Origin: Cercospora beticola | Lineage: Eukaryota > Ascomycota > Dothideomycetes > Mycosphaerellales > Mycosphaerellaceae | NCBI RefSeq assembly: GCF_033473495.1 | Contig: NC_088935.1 | Span: 868,001-932,000 of the forward strand | Direction: 5' to 3' | DNA length: 64,000 nt | In this document: in pieces, positions 45,841 through 56,714 of the stretch | Layout: every line of letters begins with the position of its first letter | Numbering within the stretch: position 1 is the first letter of the stretch | Notes under the pieces: generated by a model | Told to the model about the DNA's origin: nothing | Databases searched by the model: none | The model's input: only the letters and a program-made list of their open reading frames with translations | Program-made: the position numbers and the translations under genes

Positions 45841-46430
45841 GAGAAAGCGCGGCCGATCAACAAACCATTCCAATTGAACGAACCGCCTGCGCTGGCGTAT
45901 GGCTTGCCGGCCTAGTTCGTCTTACCACGTGCGTAACTAACATGTTGCCCAGATACGCCATCGACGAGCTGGAATTAACACACAGCCTCACAACCCCAAC
46001 AGCTTAGATAGACTCAGGTCTCTGTTGATCTATCGGAACTTCAGAAGTCTCCCATAACTGGCGAATCATAGAAGGTCAGTTTGGTGGGCGAGGTTCACCA
46101 TAGAATAAGCCTACCCAGCAAGCTCTTAACACGTGGAGACACACACTCCGACAGCGAGCGCTATACTCTACAATATTAACAATTGTTCAGTAAGAAGAAA
46201 CAGACAGTACAAAATCCGACGCAACAGACTCAATTGATTGCCAACGATCAACTCTACTCTAGAGGTTCTAGTATGTACCAACCAGGGAGGTAGTACAGTA
46301 CTTTGAAACTCCCAACCATTCTGCCGGCGCGTCCCCCTTCCCACCTCTCCAATTTCAACATCGAGCTTGTGCGAACACGCTCACCAAAGCCACCCCAGCT
46401 AGACTGCCATCAGACTTCTGCCGCTGCCGC
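45841..46430. repeat. 3' flank of copy 2, similar to 50480-50826
   Basis: No gene was found. Shared anchors with the 3' flank of copy 3 include cgacgcaacagactc (46217-46231 and 50628-50642), a cacg-gacac-cgctct-like stretch and the pyrimidine-rich tail before the stop codon. This extends the duplicated block downstream of the small secreted protein genes. Confidence 0.55.
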
Positions 46431-46755
46431 TTACCAGCAAGCACCTCCAAACTGAGGAGTCTTCCCGATGTAATAGCACACATTCGTCATCTTCGTACGT
46501 TCTTCTGCGGTAGTCACACAACAGACTCCTGCATCTTTGGCCTTTTTGAGGCGGGAATGCGTTAGTTTGACAAGGCGGTTAGGTGAAGGGATTGAAAGAA
46601 CAGGTAGGTATATCACGTACCAATTTAATTCCATTGTCGATGCAGCCCTGTTGAACTTCTTGTCTGCCTGCACCAGGACACCAGGCGGCTTGTTGGGCCA
46701 AGGCAGGAGCAACGGCTCCGAGGAGGAAGGCGGCGATGATGGTGGGGAAGTGCAT
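46431..46755 (-). CDS. Small secreted six-cysteine protein, copy 2 (candidate effector)
   Basis: Exons are 46755-46621 and 46541-46431, giving 81 residues. The signal peptide is MHFPTIIAAFLLGAVAPALA. Cysteines lie at 26, 38, 52, 53, 67 and 80, aligned with the two paralogs except for a one-residue shift of the first. Exon 1 is 45 codons. The phase-0 intron is 79 nt, with a GTACGT donor and the weaker acceptor AAAAAG. Exon 2 opens AKDAGVCCVTTAEE. It is the most diverged of the three. Confidence 0.85.
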
Positions 46756-48169
46756 TTTTGTTGTTGTTTGCTGAGATGGATGCATGTTAGTAGAGACAGT
46801 TTGGAGGGAAGGGGGCTTTCTTTTTGTTGCTTCAGTAGCGAGGAGGAAGAAAGAAGAGCTGTACCTGATGTCGTTCTTATTGATTCTCGAGGAAGACTGG
46901 TTTGCAAAGTGATAGTTGATTGATTCGAAGGCGATGGAGAGCTGGTCTGATTCCAAACGGGAGTGCAGGATGTCTATGGTTTATATATCCTACTGTCAAA
47001 GATAGGCCGTAGAGACCAGACCGCTCGGACAAACACTCGTGTCGCACGATACGGGTCATGAGGCCGACCGTATCAACCTCGTGGCGATAGTTAGAAGAAT
47101 CCGTTCTGGACGATTCCTCAAATAGTTCTTAGCCAGGCAATAGAATCGTGCTGCTGAATCTCGGAAGACAGGCTGTGGTGGTGCTACGGTCTCGAAGCCA
47201 TCCACCGCTATCCGGAAAGCCCAATGTTTTCCCACAAAAGGCCGCTGCGAGAGGATCATATTCGGTTTTGGAGGAATTTCTGTGTGGATCTCAGCTGTGT
47301 AATCGATACTTTGGAATCGCGCCAAGGCGATTGTGGTCACAGTTGGAGATTTCCTATTCACTGAGGAGAGACAACACTGACATAAGCAGGACCACGATCC
47401 TGTAGAACGAACAGCAGATTCTGCTGATGATGGCACCACCGACGACAGGTTTCCCCGGCCGGCTGACTTGGGGGGGGGGTATCGCGGGTTTGACTTTTGT
47501 CAGCGTTGAGTTACTGTACTGTACGACATCTCTCGGGAAGCACGGAAGCCGCTTACATAGCCTCAATCTAGGTGCGACAGATCTAACGTACGAACGAGAC
47601 TCACAGAGAGACACAGAGAGAGACAGAGAGTGAGAAAGAGAAAGATCTGTGCAATTGTCTATCGGGGGTATCCTTCGACATCATCATCATCATCATCATC
47701 ATCATCTCCATGTCCTATCATTTCTCAGTCACACAACTGAAACTCGAAGCAAATAACAACGGAGCAGCAGTACAGAATTTCGGATATACACACCCATATC
47801 TTCAGCTAAGCTGTCGTTGTACGTGTCTGCGTTCACAACACCCTGACCGTTTTCAGCTCCGAATGGATAGCCTGTTTCGACCGATGCCTCGACGACTGCG
47901 GCTTCTGACACGGCAGCGGTCCAAGGAGGATTAGAGAGATCAATGCCAGACGGTTGGGAACCGAGTAGATAGAAGATGACCTCTGGGTTGATGAAAGATG
48001 GCGGACAAGAGTTATGATGGGTTGCGATGTACAGGTGAGCACGCGGACCAATTCTGACAGAGAGATTAGCGGCAGCTACATCTCAACTCCATTTTCGTCG
48101 ATTCTGCAGAGGAGCCGTGCCTGCATCCGAGTAGTTTTATCTCAGGCTTCGGTCATTAGGCCAGGGGTG
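46756..48169. repeat. Duplicated block B upstream sequence with microsatellite
   Basis: This is shorter and more rearranged than blocks A and C. It shares the tggtttatat-tcct-ctgtcaa segment and cgaacagcagattct (47408 on). It holds a G run near 47470, a GAGA-rich stretch (47601-47645) and a (CAT)n microsatellite (47679-47707). The part at 47640-47770 resembles 52785-52925, the 3' flank of the amino-acid permease gene. Confidence 0.6.
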
Positions 48170-48421
48170 GCTGGCAGATGGATGAAGTCAATCACTCTGG
48201 GCTGTCTTGGACTGATCCCCTTGCTGGCCTGTGGCCTACTGTGGACAATCATCCGAGTTGCTCAACTCCAGAACGAGCTTGGCAAAGCAGTCGGTTCGAG
48301 TGATGCCGACCAACAGTGGACTTTCGGGCAGGTAGTCGCGGTCCTACTTTTTACACCAGTGCTTGTTGAGTGCTGGATGTTGTTCGGCGAGAAGAAAGCT
48401 GGTATTCTGAAGAAGATGTAG
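48170..48421 (+). pseudogene. C-terminal relic of a fungal multi-TM protein
   Basis: A plus frame encodes SITLGCLGLIPLLACGLLWT, then a polar loop and WTFGQVVAVLLFTPVLVECW. The WTFGQ-x-hydrophobic pattern is common at the last TM of unnamed fungal membrane proteins. No upstream domain is present in frame, so this looks like a truncated relic. The stop codon is at 48419-48421. Confidence 0.5.
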
Positions 48422-48652
48422 CAAAGACGGATCTATCTGTCGCAGAAGATCAAAACGTAACGAAAGTTCGTGCACTACATCAATTGTCAATACAGCGCCT
48501 GCATCGTTATATGACCTTTCCGCTTCCAGTCGTTCCGAGCATAATAGGCCAATCGAAGCAGCCGAAGTCGCACCCAGACGTCTAGTACTTAACATTCCGA
48601 TGTGAGAACGCACCGAGAAGCAAGAGCCAAAAAGCAGAGCGACCATCAACAC

Positions 48653-49524
48653 CTAAGCCAACATCAAAGCAAAATTCGGATGCTTCTTTCTCACATGTCT
48701 CTTTCGGTTATCCTTCCGAGCAAAGCCTAGTAAATGATACTTGCAAGTCTGCACAGGACATTTGTACTCGTAATCGAAGCTGCTTTCATGAACGCTCTGC
48801 CAATGTCGTCGGAAGTCCTTGGGATACTTGAAGGCTTTCTCGCACAGCATGCAGAAGCGATCTGCTGATGGCGCAGCATCCGTGGGTCTGTAACATTGTT
48901 AGCAACCTCATTTCAGAATACATGTTTGACGTACGGCGAGGAAGCATTCTCGTTGGAGAATGGCTGGTTCGGGGCCTGCGGAGAGTATACTGCTAGCAAT
49001 GCTTCTTGATTCAGATTTTGGTCTGCGTTCCAGTGGAGGAAGACGTCCTTGTCCAGCAGGCGTGGGTCGACGGCGGTCAACGGGCAAGGTTCGCCGGCCG
49101 ACGTCCTGAGAGATTGGTCTTCCTGAAGGAAACGACCATCGTAGTCAGCGTCCCAAGCCTCAATCTCGGCGAGAGACGGAAGAGTGAGCTCCTCGAGACT
49201 GAAGTATGCAACATTGCGGTGGGAAGTTGTATTACCGCTCAAGCCAGTGGTCGAGTGATGAGAGTGGAAGATGTTTGTGAACTGGGGAGAATAGTCAGCA
49301 AAATTGATACCTGACTGCCTGATCTCTTTAGTTAGATGCGTGTGCATCCCAGGTTCTACTGCAGTGATGCCTGAGGCGTTCAGGTGCGTCGGGTGGCAAA
49401 GTGGCAAAGTGAAACTTACTCGCGTCATTGCGTTGTGGCCGCCAGAGGACAGGCGGCCCTGGCTCCAGGTCGGACCGGCTTCGCATCCCGACTTCGAACA
49501 AACCTCTGCTTTCTCCATGCTCAT
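48653..49524 (-). CDS. C2H2 zinc-finger protein, probable transcription factor
   Basis: The final exon is 48887-48653, joined in phase 2 to an exon ending at 48935 (GTACGT donor, GTTACAG acceptor). It carries two C2H2 fingers: CMLCEKAFKYPKDFRRHWQS followed by VH, and CPVQTC...RKRHVRKKH. The N-terminal part has no known domain. A second intron of 105 nt (49419-49315, donor GTAAGT, branch TCTAACT, acceptor GGCAG) is likely. It is a multiple of three and stop-free, so both readings stay open: 239 residues if spliced, 274 if retained. It lies in the effector-like island; targets are unknown. Confidence 0.75.
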
Positions 49525-50826
49525 ATACCAATGTTTGGATGCAGAATCACGTCGGAACGCTCGAGACGATGAAAGTGATACTCGTCACCATCTGCACCGG
49601 CCTCACTTTCGCAAACCAGGCCAACACCGCCGTCGCAACGTCGTCAATCGCAGATTTCGAGTCCCAGAAAGCGTACGAAACGACCGATTGAGCGACTCCA
49701 CGGTTCGTCTTCAAGCGTCGCCACCTCGCAAGCGGTCCAGAGGTCCCAGATAATACGACCATACGGGAAAGGCTGAGTACTGGCGCCTACAATATCGCCA
49801 ACCAGGAGAAATAGCAGGATAAGTCCTCGCACGTGACGCACGTGACTTGCAACTGCAATTGAATATATGGATATCAGAGCACATTGGAGGCTACCGGAGC
49901 TCAATACACTTGGCTGCAAGACTTCGAGGCTGTTTGAGACCCGTAAGATGGGCTCAAAGGGCCCCAATTGATGTTGCTGCAACCACGGTGAGGAAACCCA
50001 CATGCCAAGACAAGTCAGCTCACATGGTAGCAGCTTGCTCTGGCTCCGGCCAAGTCATGGCTCTTTTTGAAGGGGTCCCAGCTTCAGTGTATGGCCGTCT
50101 CAGTGCCCTTGATGCTTCACGAACGAAACACCAGATATATCGTCCTTTATTGGGACTACTGTACACAGATCCATTTACAAGCAACTTGGACCAATCAGTC
50201 GTGATGCTCGATCTCACTTCACGCTTCATACCGCGGACATCTTGACCCGATGCGCTCAGAATTTGATCACGACATCTGCTCAAGCATATCCAGTATTTGC
50301 GAAATACGAAACACCTTCGTGGCTGACACGTGCGCGTATTTTGGCTCAAGTACCCCTTTAGATTAGGTTGTTGTATTTGGTGTACAAGAGCCACCTGAAA
50401 CTGTAACAGTAGCACACTCTGTACCCAAAAGCAGACCAACTTGTCTCATGGTCTGCGCAGGGAATGCCAGCACTAATACCCAGGAAACCACAAAAGCAGA
50501 GGTCCAAGTTCTTTGAAAAGCCGACAAACTTGATATCGGGCTTTTAATCCGCGGCACCTCTTAACACGCGGACACGCGCTCTACAGCGCTATGGCCCAAG
50601 ACACTGAAATTGTTCAAACAGTACAATGCGACGCAACAGACTCGATTGCTGGTATTGGACGCTGCAGCACACACGATCAACTGTGATGTGAAATTCCAGT
50701 ACGTACCAGGCAATCTTAATATACTACCCACGCTGCGCCCCCTCCTAATTCCACCCCTCTATCTCCACCTCGACCACCAGCTTATGACCATGCCTGACCC
50801 GAGCCTCAGCTGACCCAAAGTGCTGC
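49525..50826. other. Intergenic region with repeated segments
   Basis: A 119-codon minus frame (49644-50003) includes a hydrophobic run LILLFLLVGDIVGAS but has no recognised family, and may be another relic. The right-hand part (50480-50826) is the duplicated 3' flank shared with copy 2. Confidence 0.45.
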
Positions 50827-51140
50827 TTACAAGCCGCAATCACCACCGTACGTAGGCTTGGCTCCGAGGTAGAAGCAGACATCAGTCATCTTGTCATAGT
50901 CGTCTGCGGTAGACAGACAACAGGTTCCTGCATCTTTGGCCTACGGCGAATGCGTCAGTTACCTTCAGAGCGGTATGTAAACAAGATCAACAGGTTCATA
51001 CATACCAGTGCGAGTCCGTTGTCGGTACAACCCTTTTGAACTTGGCCCGCATCGGCACCACCAACACACCAGGCTGCTTGTTTTGCGAATGCAGGAACGG
51101 CTCCCAGAAGGGCAGCAGCGATTACGATGGCGAACTGCAT
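50827..51140 (-). CDS. Small secreted six-cysteine protein, copy 3 (candidate effector)
   Basis: Exons are 51140-51006 and 50940-50827, giving 82 residues. The signal peptide is MQFAIVIAAALLGAVPAFA, nearly identical to copy 1. Cysteines lie at 25, 38, 52, 53, 67 and 80. The 65-nt intron has a GTATGT donor and CCGTAG acceptor, phase 0, after exactly 45 codons. Exon 2 opens AKDAGTCCLSTADDYDKM, resembling copy 2, while its end AKPTYGGDCGL resembles copy 1. Function is inferred as for copy 1. Confidence 0.87.
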
Positions 51141-52340
51141 GGCTGGAGTCGTTTTTGAGAAAGAGGAAATCGGGGAGATTTTCGTTGCTGCGACGTTTCT
51201 GATGTTAGAGAGAGAACTGAGGGACTCGTTGCCTGGTTTGATGTGGTGGGAAAGACTGTACCCGATGTTGTTGAGTGCAAAGTAATAGTTGAGAGCGATG
51301 GAGCTGGATGATCCGAGACGAAATGCAGGAAAATCTGTCTGGTTTATATGTCCTGCTGTCAAGTATGGGCGCAGGAGTCCGGATGGCTTCGGATGAAACG
51401 AGTGGTCCCGTTGGCCGTGGATGGAGATTTTGTGCTATGGATGGCACAGATGGAAGGTCTCTGAGAAAATACGAAGGGACAGGCCCAAGACAGGGCGGGC
51501 CCAAGACAGGACGAACAGCTGACAAACTTCGAGTGGTTTACGATAGCACGAAGGGAAAAATTCCATGGATGACACAGATGACAGGTCTCAGGGACAACGT
51601 GAAGGAACCCACGATAGGACGAACAAGCAGATTCTACTAATGGCATCGACCACAGGTTAAACCGGCTGACTAGGAGGTCACCTCGTGTCTAGAATCCTGT
51701 AGGCTCGTTCTGAGCTCAGACTAAAGCGGACCGCAAGGTGTCGTGCAGTTTCTCGTCCATTCAGAAGTAGTTGTTGAGGCAAAGGCATAATCATGGTCCT
51801 CTCGCACCGAAGATGGAGGACAATCGGGCCGGGATAGCTACAGATGCTCTCCATCAATACTCACTATTGAGAACAACACCCTCCTGTCCATTTTTGTTAC
51901 TAGGATCCATAGGCTGCGCAATTGATGCCATACATACATATTTGTTCACTTCTGTTACCGATGTACTCCCGAGCCATGAAGGCTAGGAGTCCTACCTTAG
52001 GGCTATAGGGTGTTTCTCATATAATGTTTTCTAGCTAAACTATATCCAGTAAATACCCTAACTACCAAGCACTCTACTGCAGAATCGCTAGTCGAAGGGG
52101 TAATCAGCGCTAGCAAGGATTTTACTAACGTTCCTCACACCTATGTTTACCCTTAGGACCCAGGTTCCCGGGCTTTTAGGTTTTCGTGAATAAGTATCAT
52201 GCCACCTACCGCGAAACGCGGCGATGCTCCGGGAATGTAGAGAGCCTAGGCCAATGTGATTTATTACAAGGATTGCACCTCTATCTACAAAATCACAAGG
52301 CGGGAACATCAATACTATATAACGCCCAACCTTCAACATA
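51141..52340. repeat. Upstream part of duplicated block C
   Basis: This is similar over most of its length to 41605-42960. Two imperfect copies of the ggcacagatgg...acgaacagc element occur at about 51437-51515 and 51564-51637. Other anchors are cgctagcaagg (52110 on), cccgggcttttaggttttcg and agtatcatgccacct. No gene was found. Confidence 0.75.
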
Positions 52341-52935
52341 CTCTTGTCTACAAGCCAAATCGAATAGAACAAAAGTTCGAAACCGGAAATGTCTAGTGCT
52401 CGATATATACAGCCGACAGCTCTAGCTAGAGGCATGTAAACGGCCATCGTTCTCCCATTCCATGCAATCTCACACCGTACATACTTCGAGCTGTCTAAAC
52501 AAGGTATATCGTCCCCTCAACCGATCGACAACTCCGAGCGGCGCCGCACCTCCCGTGTCCTTCCAGCGTAAAGAGAACAAGAGGCTCGAATAAATGAAGA
52601 AACATCCGCTATTTCTTACTTCCTTGCCAACATTGCGCTCCAGATCAGCAGCAGCGGGCTTCAAAGAAGACGGGAACAAATCTGGGGGTATAGTCCGATA
52701 CTTTTTCGAAATTTGAAGAAGATGTTTGAAAGGGAATCCGGCCGGCGCCAAAAACCTGACAATTGAAAAAAAAAAAGGTTCTGTGAGAATGATCTGTACA
52801 ATTGATCCATCCAGAGGGGGTATCCTTCGCGACTTCGTCATCTATCCTATCCTATCCTATCATTGTCCATCACACCCCTGGAACTCTAAGCAATAATAAC
52901 GGAGCAGCAACGGTACAAATTTTCGCTCGTCCATT
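52341..52935. other. 3' flank of the permease gene
   Basis: A 123-codon minus frame (52470-52841) has no recognised domain. A (CTATC)n microsatellite spans 52841-52861. The stretch 52785-52925 is similar to 47640-47770 in block B. Confidence 0.55.
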
Positions 52936-54844
52936 CTATAGAACATCCTTCCGCACATAGCTGACGGGCCCATCATACTCGTGTCGTCCGCGAATGAAAT
53001 ACCATACGAAAGCGAAGATGACTACGACGCCGTATCTGCAAACATCACACATCAGCATCCGCGGTCTGCGATAGCAAAATGAGGAAGGAAGGAGGAGAGA
53101 AGGAGAGACTTACACAAGAATCGCCCAGTTCATAGCCTCAGGCTCCGGTCTCGGCGCCGCAGGGAAGAACAAGAAAATATATGCAACGATCAAGAAGCAG
53201 ATGGCGATGACATTCACCAAAGCGCCCCATTTCCCAAGACTGAATTTCGATGCAGGGAATTTCTCGCCTCGGATGCGCTTTGCCAGGACGGTGGCGATGA
53301 CTGTGAGGTAAGATGTGAAGAGGCCAGTAGCGGACACGGAGAGGATGATGTTGAAAGCTACTGTGGATCCGATGATGATGAGGGAGAGGAGGCAGGTGAA
53401 GATCAAGGTGACGTAGACGGAGTTTGCTGGAACACCGGAGTCGGGACGGACGCGGGAGAGGAATTGGTGGAAGGGGAGGCCCTTGTCGCGTGCAAAGGCG
53501 AAGACTTGTCGGGAGGAGGTGGTGACCTGGTTGACGGCGCAGAAGAAGTACTGTTGAACAGAGTCAGTGAGGTGTTATGGCAAGATTTGGTAGGTTGTGC
53601 TCACCATGACTGTCATGACGACGATCAGGACGATGGTGCCAGCCTTGGATCCAGTGATAGCGAAAATTGCGGAAACCCACGGTTGACCACTGGTTGCTTC
53701 GAGAATCTCGTCGAGGTCGCCCAGATTGAACATGAAAGTCACCGTCATGACGAAGCCCGAGATGTAGTTGATGATGGCCGCGGAAAACATGGCTCGAGGG
53801 AGAACATAGCTGGCATCCTTCAGTTCCTCGGCAAGATGGACAGCGCTGTCAGCTCCAAGGTAAGTGGTAACGGGGCCGACCATTCCAATCATCGTGGCCA
53901 GACCAACGCTGCTCCATCCGTTGGCGTTGGTGAAATCGGTGAAGGTGAGTTTGGCGTCAGCGCGTGGCCCCATCACCCACATGATGACGACAAAGGCGAA
54001 GAAACCAAAGACGTGGAGGACAACGGCAAGACCTTCGAGAACCGGGAGTTTTCCGATAGCGAACGTGTTGAAAGAGATGGCCGACAACACGAATGCCATG
54101 GTCATGAGCGACGCGTGCCATCCTTGGATCACGTAACTTCCATCGGTCGCAATGACAATGAGCGCAAGGACTTGCTGGCCACCAATATAAGCGACTGTAG
54201 GCATAGCGCATTGCCATCCAAGCGCGCAAAGCCATCCGACAGCGTATGATAGTGGTCGTTGCAAATGCGGAGGTGAGAACTCGGATACCCCTGCGAGAGT
54301 TAGTGCCAAAGCTCGAAAAGTTGCCTTTCCAGGATATGCGTACAATGGTATTGACCACCTGATGTAGGCGCCATCGAAGCGAGTTCAGCCATTGACAACA
54401 TGACGAAGAACATGCAGGAGCAGACGACGAGCACTAGCCATATCGCGCCAGCCGTTCCTCCGTTGCCCAGATTGAAGACCAGTGTGGTGAGAGAGAACTC
54501 CCATGTGAGACCAAGGACGACGACGAAGCCAACGACGGAGAAGAATCGGAATCGACGCTGATATATGTCAGTTCTGGAAGGTCTTCCCATATGTGTGCAC
54601 GCCCAGATGAGGCGTATTACCTTCAACTCTTGCTTCTTGCCCAATCTTCGCATATCCCGCTGGTCTGCACACGACAGTCAATACACCTTCTTGTCGCATT
54701 TGCATTGTTGTCTCCCTACGCACCATTATGCGGGTCGTAATTCCTGGCCTGGACCTGCTGGACATCGCTGTCCGCATCAAGATCCACATCTCTTTCTGCG
54801 AACGCATGTTCCTTTGACATATTATCCAACGGTACGTTCTGCAT
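52936..54844 (-). CDS. Amino-acid/GABA permease of the APC superfamily
   Basis: Six exons: 54844-54724, 54664-54621, 54557-54344, 54290-53605, 53550-53114 and 53035-52936, giving 533 residues. Splicing restores MRRLGKKQELKRRFRFFSVV at the start of TM1 and the family motif GGQYHWVSEFSPP, split by intron 3. About 12 TM segments follow, with ELKDASYVLPRAMF and AFARDKGLPFHQFLSRV, typical of the fungal GABA/choline/amino-acid permease group. The C-terminus is short and charged (RGRHEYDGPVSYVRKDVL). It is probably a plasma-membrane proton symporter; substrate is not decidable. Donors and acceptors are canonical and all phases agree. Confidence 0.9.
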
Positions 54845-56714
54845 CTTGAAAAGAATGCTGTCGCCGCGACCGGGACAGGCGGGCAGGGAAAGGATACGAG
54901 AGATAGAGAGACAATGCTATCCGCGAAGCAAAGGAAGAAGAGAAACACAGGTGGTGGACAGAGATCGCAAAAAGTCCCGCCTCTCACGATACCCGACAAG
55001 CAGGGACCAAGTCGAGCTCTAAAGGCACAGCACAGCATGCAACGTCGACCGCGCGCTCCTTCCGAAAAGAGGGAAGCTTCGAACGACCCACCTGAATAGT
55101 CGATCGGCCGTGGCCTCCTTCCTCTGCCATGCGAGAGCTGCCACGCAGATGCCAGGGATTGCCACGATATCTCCGTGCCTCTCGCGCACCTTCCAAGCTC
55201 GCCACAGGACAAACCGCACGCGGCAGGTGCACGGAAGCACGCCTGAGCAGCGCTGCGCAGACTCGACGGCCGCGCTTGGCTTCGAAACGTTTCCGGTGCA
55301 CGAGTGCTGCTACTGCAGGCGTGAACGGCGCCGCGGCTGTTCGCGTCTTCGCCTGGTAACATTGCCGGCCACTACTGCAGTCTGCACAGTGCTCGAGCCT
55401 GATGACATTCCGGCGAGCTGGAAATACATGCAGTGAACCGGGTTCCTAGCTCACCGGCTACTGTATGCGCAGCTCTTGGGGACGATGGGCCTAGCGACTT
55501 GCACTGGCTTGGCACGAACGAGCCGGCTCTCGAATGGTGGAATCTGTAGCAACCTATCCGGGATGGCGCATTATTGGTTCTGAGCATATCGCTTCCGACT
55601 CGCGCAAAGTATATCTTGCTGGTGGAAGCTGTTGTGAGCACGCTTCTAGCGGCGTTTCATCTGCATGGATATTGAATAAAATTTTGGTCGCTGACAATTT
55701 CCACCTCGTGTATAATACGATTGTCTTCGTCGTCTGACCCGTTGTGCGCCCGCGCACGGCATGGACAGCTGTCAGTCACTCGTCGCACCGCAGGAGTGGT
55801 ACTGTAAGCTCGAGCTGCGCCTATTGTTTGACCAGACGCCACATAAGCCCGGGGCTGCGAAGCGGCAGAGCAGGATTTCGAGGGCGCGCGGGGCGAGTGC
55901 AGCAAAGTGCAGAAGAGGCTTCGGCAGGCGTGCGAGGCTAGATGGCGGCCGGGTGCACTCTGAGCTCCATATCGCCAGAGGGATCGGCAGTGAACCTTGC
56001 CGTATGCGTGATGAGGGTGACAGGAAGGGGTTCGTGGTAGAAGTGAGGTACACGACCGAGGTGGCCCGATGGAGAGCCTGCGCCAAGCACCCGTCGACGC
56101 TCCTCCCATTCGCTGGACATGACATTTCCACTCTCTGCTGAGGCCGAACACCGGGTCGCGCTGCAGATCCGGAGCTGCGCAAGACGACTTTCCGTCAATG
56201 GCGCATCGTCCGCCATCAACCCTATCACGATGGGCGAGCCGGGGGAAAGTGTAATGGGCGCAGAGTGTGAGGAAGCGTGGTAGGCAGAGTGCTAGTTAGC
56301 ATGGGAGCAGCGATAGCAGCGGCGAGCAGCGCAGGGCAGAGTTGCAGAGAGCAGCAGCAGTAGACAATCACCTGCAGCGCAGCACCTCCTGCATGCTGCG
56401 TGGATGGATCGCCCAACTCCCACCACCGCGACGAGCACCTCACGCACCTGCCAGCTATCTTGACGACAACGCCCGCCCGCCCGCTCCTTCGCTTATCCCA
56501 TTATTATTCCTGACATCCTCGCTACCGTCCCGTTTCACGTCGTCGACGTCGTGTCGTTGGCGGTCGTGGTGCTACTATTGCTGGATATTGCTAACCGACC
56601 CTCCATCCTCTCCACCACTCTCCACCCTTTCCTCCTACCCATCGACCCCTGCCACCGCTCCTGCGACTGCGCTCTCTCATTGTCCATGCGGGCCTTGGAG
56701 CCGATATCCGCGCG
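54845..56714. other. Long GC-rich divergent intergenic region
   Basis: This 1.87-kb stretch separates the permease start (minus) from the rhodopsin-domain gene start (plus). Many overlapping frames of up to 264 codons occur on both strands, all Arg/Ser/Ala-rich and without domains, as expected from GC-rich sequence. It probably contains both promoters. A CA-rich leader lies just before 56715. A non-coding RNA cannot be excluded. Confidence 0.5.

Noticed and set aside
53464..54249. 261-codon plus-strand frame
   Set aside because: It is antisense to permease exons 4-5. Its composition is the mirror of TM-coding sequence.
54568..55362. 264-codon minus-strand frame overlapping the permease start
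   Set aside because: It overlaps permease exons in another frame, is Arg/Ser/Cys-rich, begins in GC-rich sequence and has no domain. The permease model explains the coding signal.
55657..56151. 164-codon minus-strand frame
   Set aside because: Arg/Ser/Ala-rich, with equally long frames opposite it. Typical of GC-rich non-coding DNA.
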